Source: SAR202 cluster bacterium
Lineage (GTDB): Bacteria; Chloroflexota; Dehalococcoidia; SAR202; CAJWER01
DNA length: 6,348 nt
Assembly (NCBI GenBank): GCA_030740335.1
Contig: JASLXL010000067.1
Coordinates: 1 to 6,348 of the forward strand
Reading direction: 5' to 3'
Shown: in pieces, positions 1-5,666 of the stretch
Layout of the letters: every line of letters starts with the position of its first letter
Numbering within the stretch: the first letter of the stretch is position 1
Program-made: the position numbers and the translations under genes
Notes under the pieces: generated by a model
Database searches by the model: none
The model's input: the letters and a program-made list of their open reading frames with translations, nothing else
What the model was told of the DNA's origin: nothing

Positions 1-663
1 CTGGGTAGTGACCCTGAACATGTTGGAAATGGGTGGCCAGTAGGGGTCACCAGGGTCGATCGGAACGACAATCCCGGTCACCACCGCGGTGAGCCGCCGA
101 TCACTCCTCAAAGATTGCGCAAGGAATACCCTGTCGCCGACAGTCAGTTGAAAGAAGTTCGCGAGGCCGATACCGAGAGTGGCTTCAACAACGGGCCCCT
201 CCGCGCTCTGGACTACGGTGTCTCTGGCATGTACGCCCTGAACGAGCCTGACTTTGTCCTGCATTCCCGAGAGGGTTTGGAAGTGACCTCGGGGCACACC
301 ACTAACCTGCTCCTCCGGCCCAGGCAAAGGATGGGCCTCCGTTCCTAGCAGGTAGGAGTCCGTCCTAAGGTAGCGCACCACACCATCGTCGACCTCGGCC
401 AAATTCGCGTCGATGACCTTCCCGATACTGGTATCGACTTCGTCGAGTGCATCCTGCCGAACAGGAATGAAAGGCGCATAGGTGCGCACTCGGAGCGCTC
501 TATCGGGTGCGCGCTCAACCGACGTGTCAAGGCTGAGCCTATTAAGGGAAGCAATGTAGACCGGCGCGCCAACAACAAGGCTGCTCGCCATTGTCACGCC
601 GACAAATATGGCCAACAGCAATTTCCGGTTGGCGGCAAGCCGCCTGAGAATCAGTCTTGACAT
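1..663 (-). CDS. ABC transporter permease, FtsX/MacB-type, N-terminal part (runs off left edge)
   Basis: The minus-strand frame is open from an ATG at 663 to base 1, giving 221 codons with no stop, so the C-terminal part lies outside the window. The protein starts MSRLILRRLAANRKLLLA, a basic amphipathic N-terminus. One hydrophobic helix follows at about residues 15-37, ending in GAPVYIASLN. A long soluble extracytoplasmic stretch of about 180 residues comes next. This order (arginine-rich start, one helix, large periplasmic or external domain) is that of FtsX/MacB-type permeases. In that family, three more helices and the FtsX domain would follow, and a separate ATPase powers the complex, usually in lipid, lipoprotein or peptide export. 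No ATPase gene is visible here. I chose ATG 663 because the only in-frame ATG upstream (753) overlaps the proposed -10 box and adds a non-family extension. No strong SD precedes 663. The family call is from pattern memory, and the substrate is unknown. Confidence 0.8.
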   Translation of the reverse strand, partial: MSRLILRRLAANRKLLLAIFVGVTMASSLVVGAPVYIASLNRLSLDTSVERAPDRALRVRTYAPFIPVRQDALDEVDTSIGKVIDANLAEVDDGVVRYLRTDSYLLGTEAHPLPGPEEQVSGVPRGHFQTLSGMQDKVRLVQGVHARDTVVQSAEGPVVEATLGIGLANFFQLTVGDRVFLAQSLRSDRRLTAVVTGIVVPIDPGDPYWPPISNMFRVTTQ

Positions 664-751
664 TGATAGAACAAGGTCGGCGTGCCTTTCAGAGCTTGTT
701 ACGACCCCCAACTGCGGTCGATTTCGGAGTTCCTGTTTGGCAGGGTAGCAC

Positions 752-760
752 ATGATATCA
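752..760 (-). promoter_or_regulatory. Extended -10 promoter for the permease gene
   Basis: Read on the minus strand, this is TGA-TATCAT: an extended -10 TGn followed by a hexamer matching TATAAT at 5 of 6 positions. There is no recognisable -35 at the proper distance, as is common with extended -10 promoters. A transcript would start near 745 and leave a leader of about 80 nt before ATG 663. The same core occurs in mirror orientation at 858-866. This is a sequence match only. Confidence 0.4.
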
Positions 761-857
761 CGAGGGCCTACGGACGCGATATACAGCTATGTCTAGGCCC
801 GGTACGAACATGCCCGGCTCAATCTCCGCGCGGCAGCGAGTCGGCCGCTGCCTAGGG

Positions 858-866
858 TGATATGAT
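858..866 (+). promoter_or_regulatory. Extended -10 promoter for oxidoreductase A
   Basis: The sequence TGA-TATGAT is an extended -10 TGn plus a hexamer matching TATAAT at 5 of 6 positions. No good -35 is seen 16-18 bp upstream. Transcription would begin near 873, giving a leader of about 115 nt that includes the small hairpin at 950-966. It is the mirror partner of the minus-strand promoter at 752-760. Confidence 0.4.
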
Positions 867-988
867 GTGCTCCGTCCTGGTGGCAGGGATTTCACAGACC
901 GCCCGCCACTCGGATCGTTTTCCGTTTTGCGTAAAAATACGGCATCTATTAGAGGTATCCCCTCTAGGAACACTTCAACGGAGGAACA

Positions 989-2101
989 ATGACCAAATAC
1001 CGAGCGGCGGTTATCGGACTGGGACGGATGGGCAGCACATACGACGACGAAGGGCATGCTGGCGGAGCGACCTTCACGCCATACTGCCACGGGCCGGCAT
1101 ACTACTATTCGCCACTCACCGATCTGGTATCGGGAGCAGACCCCCACGATGGCCAGCGGGAGTTATTCGGCGAGCGCTGGGGAATCGCCCCCGAAAACAT
1201 GTACCACGATCACAAGGAGATGTTGGCCAACGAGAATCTCGACATCGTCAGCGTCACCACTACCGCCAAGGTCCGTCCTTCTTTGGTGCTGGACGCAGCG
1301 CGGGCGGGGGTGAAAGCCATCTGGGCCGAGAAGCCTATAGCCTTCAGCCTTGCGGCGGCCGACGATATGGTTCGGGTCTGCCGAGAAAACGGTGTGGCAC
1401 TCGCGATCAATACGGCGCGACGTTGGAACCCGTTCTATAGTGAGGCAAGACGAATGATAGACGACGGTGAGTTGGGGGAGATTCTCCAGGTCACCGGCCT
1501 GGGCCAGTGCGCCATCTCCCACAACGGTAGTCACTTGATCGACAACGTGTGTTATCTGGCAGGCGGCAACGTCGAGTGGGTTTTCGGCGATATGGAATCG
1601 GACGAGGCTGCCGCCGGAGACGACGACCTGATGGGCAACGGCTACCTAGCCTTCGACAACGGGGTCCGAGGATACGTCCGCGGCATGCCCACGGGGACAG
1701 CGGGTCGAGAGATTGACGTAATTGGCACCAAGGGCAGAATTCGCTGCCACGAGGGCCCATTTGAGGTCGAGATCACTAAGCTCTCCAACGACATGGGAGG
1801 CACTCGCCCCGTGCCAGTCAAAATGCCGATGCGATGGCCCGGCGCGATCAAAGGCACCGGAATCACCATCGTGGAGGACGTGGTCCAGGCGATCGAAACC
1901 GGCAGCAAACCCAAGGCCTCCGGCAAAGAAGGACTGGCAGCGCTTGAGATCGCCATCGCAATGAGGGAGTCCCACCGGAAGGGCGGCGTCAAAATCCAAC
2001 TGCCGCTACAGGACCGCTCCCTGTTGATTCGCTCCAGCGAGACCCTGCACGGAGAGGAACCGGCCCGCATCCGTAGGGAACGCCAGGCCGCGGCCGACTA
2101 G
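989..2101 (+). CDS. Gfo/Idh/MocA-family NAD(P)-dependent oxidoreductase (oxidoreductase A)
   Basis: This is a 370-residue cytoplasmic dehydrogenase, a normal length for the family. The N-terminal Rossmann fold has a canonical GxGxxG loop (G10, G12, G15) followed by STYDDE. The EKP signature is at 114-116, where the lysine is the conserved catalytic or cofactor-contacting residue. A NTARRW motif lies at 141-146, and NGSHLID at 179-185 supplies the family His (H182) and a following Asp (D185). The C-terminal part is the alpha/beta substrate-binding domain, including a typical VIGTKGRIR strand. The family oxidises sugars, inositols or related polyols, or reduces the ketones; the substrate here cannot be named. 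GGAGG at 980-984, 4 nt before ATG 989, fixes the start. The gene stands alone between a divergent permease and a convergent lipoprotein. Residues 18-45 form a Tyr/His-rich segment near the cofactor loop, seen in the GRMGST-x-DDE subgroup as I remember it. Confidence 0.92.
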   Translation: MTKYRAAVIGLGRMGSTYDDEGHAGGATFTPYCHGPAYYYSPLTDLVSGADPHDGQRELFGERWGIAPENMYHDHKEMLANENLDIVSVTTTAKVRPSLVLDAARAGVKAIWAEKPIAFSLAAADDMVRVCRENGVALAINTARRWNPFYSEARRMIDDGELGEILQVTGLGQCAISHNGSHLIDNVCYLAGGNVEWVFGDMESDEAAAGDDDLMGNGYLAFDNGVRGYVRGMPTGTAGREIDVIGTKGRIRCHEGPFEVEITKLSNDMGGTRPVPVKMPMRWPGAIKGTGITIVEDVVQAIETGSKPKASGKEGLAALEIAIAMRESHRKGGVKIQLPLQDRSLLIRSSETLHGEEPARIRRERQAAAD

Positions 2102-2123
2102 TTTTACGTTATCAATGGACTTG

Positions 2124-2162
2124 GCCATGGGATGACCTGCGCGATGCACGTCATCCCATGGC
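2124..2162. terminator. Hairpin in convergent gap, possible bidirectional terminator
   Basis: A perfect 13-bp stem pairs GCCATGGGATGAC (2124-2136) with GTCATCCCATGGC (2150-2162) around a 13-nt loop. Inside the loop TGC and GCA can pair for 3 more bases after a C-C mismatch. It begins 22 bp after the stop of oxidoreductase A and faces the convergent lipoprotein gene that ends at 2295. No T-tract follows on either strand, so it is not a textbook intrinsic terminator. The position is the main support. The rest of the gap, 2163-2294, shows nothing recognisable. Confidence 0.5.
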
Positions 2163-2294
2163 TCCGCAAAATACATTTGAAGGCCAAAGGCGACATCGAA
2201 GGTCTGCGAGAAGCGGCAGCATCCTTGATTAAGTGTATGCCAAATTGGGTGGATGCCGTAGGCACGATGATTGGTACGACTCATCCGAGCTACT

Positions 2295-2942
2295 TTACTC
2301 GCCTATGCTAAGTGGTATCTCCACTCCCAACAGTTCGGACACTAGCCTAATCTTGGAAGCGCCTGCCGAAATATCGAAGGCTATGGCGGTAGTGACGGTC
2401 TCGCCCATCTCGACCCAGCCACGAGGGTCCACCTCGTCAGACTGAATCGCAAAGGCGGCCGACGCGTCAAAGCCGTGGGAGCCGATGCCTGCCGGTTGCC
2501 AAGTTCCAACCTCATCGACCATCTGGAAAGCGCCGTTGACATGCGTGCCGGGGATCAAGGCGTTGTCGGTCTCATTGGTCACGCTGTAAAAGACTGTGAC
2601 ATACACTCCGGCCGGATTGAAGGAGTCGCGGTAGGCGCCGCCGTACCCGGTGGCGACAGTCGGCACCGTCTCCTCCTTCAGGATCATGCCGCTCGCCATG
2701 GACACGAATCTCAAGACGACATTGCCCTGAAGGGGCTGTTCTCCTATGGGCGGCGGCAGCAGAGAGGCATCGATCCTGAAGGGCTCGCCGAGGGAGAATG
2801 AGTTGGCCTGCACGTCCAGCGGCGCGGATTCCGGCTGTGCTGCTGCATCATTGTCGTCCGACGCGGCCTCATCGTCGGAGGAACCACAAGCCGACGCCAG
2901 TATCCCCAGCAACATCGTGACGGCAAGTAGCCTCAAGATCAT
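2295..2942 (-). CDS. Lipoprotein with DUF4352-like C-terminal domain
   Basis: This 215-residue predicted lipoprotein starts MILRLLAVTMLLGILASAC. It has a short hydrophobic signal and a lipobox-like LASAC whose Cys19 would be lipidated, anchoring the protein outside the membrane. The -3 position is Ala, not the usual Leu, so the lipobox is slightly loose. An acidic linker rich in Asp, Ser and Ala spans about 20-41. The rest is a beta-rich domain. Its strands VYVTVFYSVTNETDNAL (113-129), FQMVDEVGTW (139-148) and GETVTTAIAFDIS (180-192) resemble the order of DUF4352/telokin-like domains: a functional-strand core, a described residue pair, then a 'GE-V-FD' strand. The function of that domain is unknown. 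The start at 2942 is fixed by AGGAG at 2948-2952 with 5-nt spacing; an in-frame ATG at 3041 would add 33 residues ahead of the signal and has no such site. The gene is divergent from the Thr/Ala-rich lipoprotein. Confidence 0.78.
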   Translation of the reverse strand: MILRLLAVTMLLGILASACGSSDDEAASDDNDAAAQPESAPLDVQANSFSLGEPFRIDASLLPPPIGEQPLQGNVVLRFVSMASGMILKEETVPTVATGYGGAYRDSFNPAGVYVTVFYSVTNETDNALIPGTHVNGAFQMVDEVGTWQPAGIGSHGFDASAAFAIQSDEVDPRGWVEMGETVTTAIAFDISAGASKIRLVSELLGVEIPLSIGE

Positions 2943-3012
2943 AACCACTCCTTGTATTATGTACGCCCGACCGTTCGCCCCTGTTTCAGAGCGGCGCAAA
3001 CGCGTCGAGTTC

Positions 3013-3041
3013 ATGGTATTCGCCTCGGACCGCCGGGTCAA
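3013..3041 (-). promoter_or_regulatory. Sigma-70-type promoter for the DUF4352-like lipoprotein
   Basis: On the minus strand TTGACC (3041-3036) is separated by exactly 17 bp from TACCAT (3018-3013). The -35 matches consensus at 5 of 6 positions and the -10 at 4 of 6. The predicted start of transcription near 3006 leaves a leader of about 60 nt before the SD and ATG 2942. It also supports rejecting the longer reading frame from 3041, whose ATG overlaps the -35. Confidence 0.5.
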
Positions 3042-3121
3042 TACGATTGTCGATGATAACCAGGCACCGCGATCATGGTCGCTGACCTCACAAACATGCC
3101 CGCCAACCGTGATGGGCGGAC

Positions 3122-3149
3122 CGGACAGCCCTCAGATTTAGTGTACACT
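3122..3149 (+). promoter_or_regulatory. Weak promoter candidate with 10-bp palindrome, upstream of Thr/Ala-rich lipoprotein
   Basis: CGGACA (3122-3127) and TACACT (3144-3149) are 16 bp apart, each matching the sigma-70 consensus at 4 of 6 positions. The -10 candidate lies within AGTGTACACT (3140-3149), a perfect 10-bp palindrome that could be an operator half-site. It would serve the gene starting at 3223. Matches are weak and a short palindrome can arise by chance. Confidence 0.22.
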
Positions 3150-3222
3150 TCAGCATATTCAGACTTGGACGGCATTCATGACGAGGGCGCAGCGAGCAAG
3201 CTGCAGAACGGCAAGTGCAGGT

Positions 3223-4107
3223 ATGAAGAAATTGACCGGCGTGTTCCTCGGGCTATCGATCGCGTTGGGGCTTTTGCTCGTCGCATGCGGCGACAGCACA
3301 GACCCGGCCGAAATTCCCGCCACGGTCCCCACGACTGCGGCGACGGAAGACGCGGTGGTCGCGCCAACTGCCCCCACGACTACGACGACGGCAGACGCGG
3401 TGGTTGTGCCAACGGCCGCCGCCACTGCGACCACGGTCCCCGAGGCCACCAAGGGTACGGCGACACCTGAAGCGACAACCGTTGCAGCCGCGACGCCACG
3501 ACCGACGGTCGCGGCCCAGGCCACCGAGGCTCCGGCAGATGCGGCTGATGAACTAGAGAACAAGCCCCAGTTCGTGGGCGAGGCCGTCGTGCCGCCACCG
3601 GTCTTGGCGATCGCCGGGTGTGCGCCCGGTGCGTCTACCGACGAGCAGAAGACGACGCTGGTCAAGATGGCCGAGGCCCGATTTGCTGGTATGACCGTGT
3701 TCAAGGCCGAAGAGCCCCGGCTCCACTACCCGCCCGAGGCGAGGGACCACCGGCAAGGTGGGATCTGGCTCGTCGTAGAGTTCAACGGAGACGACGTGGG
3801 CGAAGTTGCCGATAAGAAGGCCAGCCTGGACCTGTGGATGACCGAGGCGTACGACCTGTTCTTCAACTCCGGCTGCAACGAACTCACTCAGGTCGATCTT
3901 TCTGGCTACGGCGAAGCCCTGGGCCGCCCCCCCATAGGTCCGACCGTAATAAGCCATGCCATCGTCTTCAAGACGAGGATGAAGAAGGCCGCGGCCGACA
4001 CGGTGGACTGGGCAAGCAAGGATACGTTGGACTTCGAGGAGGTCTGGGATGTACAGATCATCAACGTACGCTGGAAGAGGGAGCTAGCTGGCCTGCCTTT
4101 GGACTAG
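3223..4107 (+). CDS. Lipoprotein with Thr/Ala/Pro/Val-rich linker, unknown C-terminal domain
   Basis: From ATG 3223 this is a 294-residue protein starting MKKLTGVFLGLSIALGLLL, with a canonical lipobox LVAC and lipidated Cys22. The start is chosen because MKK plus a hydrophobic core is a complete signal peptide; the in-frame ATG at 3178 would prepend 15 non-signal residues (MTRAQRASCRTASAG). Residues 25-105 are a low-complexity linker of Thr, Ala, Pro and Val, likely extended and crossing the cell wall or outer layer. This style is common in Chloroflexota lipoproteins. Residues 115-294 look globular, with Cys133 and Cys218 as a possible disulfide pair and a strand IWLVVEFNGDD at 181-191. I do not recognise this domain. 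SD is weak (GCAGGT close to the ATG). It is divergent from the DUF4352-like lipoprotein and followed 55 bp later by a tiny membrane-protein gene, probably in the same transcript. Function is unknown. Confidence 0.75.
   Translation: MKKLTGVFLGLSIALGLLLVACGDSTDPAEIPATVPTTAATEDAVVAPTAPTTTTTADAVVVPTAAATATTVPEATKGTATPEATTVAAATPRPTVAAQATEAPADAADELENKPQFVGEAVVPPPVLAIAGCAPGASTDEQKTTLVKMAEARFAGMTVFKAEEPRLHYPPEARDHRQGGIWLVVEFNGDDVGEVADKKASLDLWMTEAYDLFFNSGCNELTQVDLSGYGEALGRPPIGPTVISHAIVFKTRMKKAAADTVDWASKDTLDFEEVWDVQIINVRWKRELAGLPLD
3328..3417 (+). repeat. Two tandem 45-bp repeats inside the lipoprotein linker
   Basis: Copies 3328-3372 and 3373-3417 are directly adjacent and identical at 39 of 45 bases. 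They encode PTTAATEDAVVAPTA and PTTTTTADAVVVPTA (residues 36-50 and 51-65). Being in frame and a multiple of three, the duplication lengthens the linker without breaking the gene. Differences are mostly single changes, including synonymous ones, so the event is not brand new. Confidence 0.85.
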
Positions 4108-4162
4108 GCGGAGTGGTGACAGATCGGACCGCAATTCGCCCAGGTAGGTGAACGGTACATCT

Positions 4163-4327
4163 ATGACCAACTCGCAGACCCGACTGATCGCTGCCTCAAT
4201 TGCTCTACTTGCAGGCGCTGTCGCCGCCGGAGCCGACAGTCTCGAGGTCAATGTCTATATCGCCATAATTATTGTGGGCGGTGCGATTTTCATCGCCGAG
4301 TACGTGCGGTCCCAAGGAGAAAGCTAG
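4163..4327 (+). CDS. Small two-helix membrane protein, 54 residues, hypothetical
   Basis: A short open frame runs from ATG 4163 to TAG 4325-4327. The product starts MTNSQTRLIAASIALLAG and has two hydrophobic segments at about 8-24 and 31-46, separated by a short polar turn (ADSLEVN). It ends in a polar tail EYVRSQGES. This predicts a helical hairpin in the cytoplasmic membrane. The first segment could alternatively be a signal peptide. An AGGTGA at 4146-4151 lies 11 nt upstream, a slightly long SD spacing. The gene follows the Thr/Ala-rich lipoprotein by 55 bp on the same strand, with no terminator between them, and is followed by a hairpin at 4338. Small size makes it a gene that automated callers can drop. 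I do not recognise a family. The sharply hydrophobic, well-spaced pattern and good context argue against a chance frame. Confidence 0.6.
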   Translation: MTNSQTRLIAASIALLAGAVAAGADSLEVNVYIAIIIVGGAIFIAEYVRSQGES

Positions 4328-4337
4328 CTTCACTATA

Positions 4338-4375
4338 GAGGATCCCCCTCATTCTGCTTGCCGCGGGGGATCCTC
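4338..4375. terminator. Hairpin between convergent genes, possible bidirectional terminator
   Basis: A perfect 11-bp stem pairs GAGGATCCCCC (4338-4348) with GGGGGATCCTC (4365-4375) around a 16-nt loop. It lies 10 bp past the stop of the 54-residue protein and 21 bp past the stop of oxidoreductase B, which converge here. There is no T-tract on either side, as with the hairpin at 2124-2162. The word CACTATA flanks it as a direct repeat (4331-4337 and 4378-4384). Confidence 0.55.
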
Positions 4376-4396
4376 GGCACTATACAGCCGCAACGC

Positions 4397-5461
4397 CTAT
4401 TTAGGGACGTCTACGATGGTCGAGCCAGCCTGGTGGGAATTCAGGAATCCGGTCATGATCTGGACGACCCACCGCCCGTGTTCACCGGTCCCAACGCCCT
4501 CTCCCCCGTTCTCGACGAGGTCGATCAACTCTTCGTATGCCGCCACGTAATATTCAGCCTGGTAGTCATCGGGTATCAGGTCCTGGCTCAAAGTCTCCCC
4601 ATCAGCAGCCTTTGTCAGCAGCTTTGCGACACCGCCATTCATCGCGAACTCGATCTGGCCCTTCGGTCCGGTGATCTGAATCGTCGACTGCGGCACTACA
4701 GAGTTTTTGGACCCCACATAGAACGACCGGATGCCGTTCTCATGGATGATGAATCCACTTGCACCCGGCTCGCTTGCCGGATCTTTCCCACCTTGGCCTT
4801 TGTACACATCCCAATCGTCAAAGCCGTCTTCCAGCTTGGCCCAAACCTGCTTGGGAGGGGACTCGGCGAAGAAACCGATGCCGTCGATAATATGGGTGCC
4901 GTTGCGGAACAGCATGGCGCGGGCACCCCAGTGCGACGCAACGATCGTATCGATGGGGCCAATCGCGCCGGCTCGAATAGTTTCCCGGACCTTGTGGTAT
5001 AGCTTCCTCCACCGCCGCGTGTGGCCAACGCTCAGTGGGACGCCGTTGTCTGCACAAGCCTTGATCATGCGATTAGCGTCTTCCATGTTCGTGGCAAGGG
5101 GCTTCTCGCACATGATCGCCTTGACGCCCGACTCCGCTGCTCGGACGACCAGATTGCCATGGGTGGCATCACCCGTGCACACTGACAGGATGTCGAGATT
5201 CGCCTCGTCCAGCATCTTGTTGAAATCGGTGTACGGCTGCGCGTCGGGCCAGGTTGTCTCCCAATTCGACTTGAACTGGGTAAGCAGTTCCTGTTCCATG
5301 TCACAATAAGCCACGACGGTCGCCTGAGGCATCAGGGCAAGACACGCGGCATGGGAGGTCATCACCTGCCTGTTAAGGGGGTAGGGCGGGGCTTCCTTTA
5401 CCGGTCCTGCTGCGATTCCGCGCAACCCAACGATCCCAACTCGATATGTCTTGTTTCCCAT
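4397..5461 (-). CDS. Gfo/Idh/MocA-family oxidoreductase (oxidoreductase B)
   Basis: This 354-residue cytoplasmic dehydrogenase has the usual family length. The Rossmann nucleotide loop reads GIVGLRGIA (9-17). Compared with GxGxxG, the second glycine is Arg14 and the third is Ala17, so the loop is non-canonical. The chain continues through DEANLDILSVCT (85-96) and the CEKPL signature at 118-122. GHTRRW follows at 146-151 and RNGTHIID at 186-193, where His190 is the likely catalytic His. The C-terminal half is the substrate domain, with an IQITGPKGQIEF strand. The family oxidises sugars or polyols with NAD(P); the substrate is not predictable here. AGGAG at 5468-5472, 6 nt before ATG 5461, fixes the start; a second GGAGG lies at 5476-5480. 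The gene is divergent from oxidoreductase C across a 399-bp gap and convergent with the small membrane protein. It is a diverged paralog of the other two dehydrogenases. Confidence 0.92.
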   Translation of the reverse strand: MGNKTYRVGIVGLRGIAAGPVKEAPPYPLNRQVMTSHAACLALMPQATVVAYCDMEQELLTQFKSNWETTWPDAQPYTDFNKMLDEANLDILSVCTGDATHGNLVVRAAESGVKAIMCEKPLATNMEDANRMIKACADNGVPLSVGHTRRWRKLYHKVRETIRAGAIGPIDTIVASHWGARAMLFRNGTHIIDGIGFFAESPPKQVWAKLEDGFDDWDVYKGQGGKDPASEPGASGFIIHENGIRSFYVGSKNSVVPQSTIQITGPKGQIEFAMNGGVAKLLTKAADGETLSQDLIPDDYQAEYYVAAYEELIDLVENGGEGVGTGEHGRWVVQIMTGFLNSHQAGSTIVDVPK

Positions 5462-5464
5462 TTT

Positions 5465-5477
5465 GGTCTCCTAGACC
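5465..5477 (-). promoter_or_regulatory. Small hairpin over the ribosome-binding site of oxidoreductase B
   Basis: On the minus strand the leader contains GGTCT-AGG-AGACC, a perfect 5-bp stem with a 3-nt loop, starting 3 nt upstream of ATG 5461. The SD AGGAG (5468-5472) spans the loop and the 3' arm, so the fold would partly hide it. A second GGAGG just upstream at 5476-5480 overlaps the 5' arm. This could lower translation, but the stem is short and may be coincidence. Confidence 0.35.
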
Positions 5478-5572
5478 TCCGTATGCCTGCGAACCCGCAC
5501 GTCGGACCTCGATCTCGTCTCGCACCGACCAATCGGAATCGTGCCAGTTGAAATGGTTCTTCCAGTTCCCCG

Positions 5573-5598
5573 CGGCGGGCTTCAAAGAAAGCCCGCCG
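5573..5598. other. GC-rich hairpin in the oxidoreductase B leader
   Basis: A perfect 10-bp stem pairs CGGCGGGCTT (5573-5582) with AAGCCCGCCG (5589-5598) around a 6-nt loop, so it should be stable. With the minus-strand promoter proposed at 5667-5694, it falls inside the leader of oxidoreductase B, about 112 nt ahead of its ATG. No T-tract follows on either strand. It might be an attenuator-like or mRNA-stabilising structure, or only a dyad in DNA. Confidence 0.5.
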
Positions 5599-5666
5599 GA
5601 GCGGATGCCATTGTAGGTTGGTGCACAAGCATCGTCAACAGAGCGACTTGTTCCTGGTACAGCCCC

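Larger units (their letters stand above)
747..871. repeat. Imperfect 15-bp inverted repeat, arms 95 bp apart
   Basis: The arms are AGCACATGATATCAC at 747-761 and GTGATATGATGTGCT at 857-871, complementary at 14 of 15 positions. Each arm contains an extended -10 promoter core pointing away from the other arm. The repeat may therefore be two near-identical divergent promoters, paired operator sites for one regulator, or the terminal inverted repeats of a 125-bp MITE-like element. The sequence alone does not decide between these. Confidence 0.6.
664..988. other. Divergent intergenic region between permease and oxidoreductase A
   Basis: This 325-bp gap holds no convincing gene. It contains a pair of inverted 15-bp repeats (747-761 and 857-871) that carry outward-facing promoter cores. 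A 7-bp hairpin GGCAGCG/CGCTGCC (832-838 with 846-852, 7-nt loop) lies between them. A 6-bp hairpin TAGAGG/CCTCTA (950-955 with 961-966) sits just upstream of the SD of oxidoreductase A. The 8-bp word TGGCAGGG occurs as a direct repeat at 738-745 and 881-888, flanking the inverted-repeat block. Longer open frames crossing this gap have no family features and overlap the real genes out of frame. Confidence 0.6.

Noticed and set aside
862..1440. Plus-strand frame of 192 codons overlapping the start of oxidoreductase A
   Set aside because: It overlaps the 5' part of A in another frame, is rich in Arg and Gly as expected of a shifted GC-rich frame, and lacks an SD and domain signature.
2943..3041. 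Longer N-terminus for the DUF4352-like lipoprotein (ATG at 3041)
   Set aside because: It would put 33 charged residues before the signal peptide, and its ATG overlaps the -35 box. The ATG at 2942 has an AGGAG at ideal distance.
3178..3222. Longer N-terminus for the Thr/Ala-rich lipoprotein (ATG at 3178)
   Set aside because: The extra 15 residues precede a complete MKK-type lipoprotein signal. SD support is weak at both starts, so this remains possible but less likely.
3159..3704. Long minus-strand frame of 181 codons opposite the Thr/Ala-rich lipoprotein
   Set aside because: Its Val/Ala/Ser-rich composition is the reverse reading of the low-complexity linker codons. It has no SD and no family pattern, and it overlaps a lipoprotein with a clear signal peptide.
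4331..4384. Resemblance to cloning-vector sequence (BamHI sites GGATCC, TAGAGGATCCCC, and CACTATAG as in the T7 promoter end)
   Set aside because: Only about a dozen bases match any polylinker, the two arms form a perfect hairpin, and the flanking genes end normally on both sides. A search against a vector database would settle it; a match of more than 25 bases would revive the idea.
4358..5309. Plus-strand frames of 214 and 192 codons inside oxidoreductase B
   Set aside because: They lie antisense to a gene with complete family motifs and a good SD, and show no recognisable domain.
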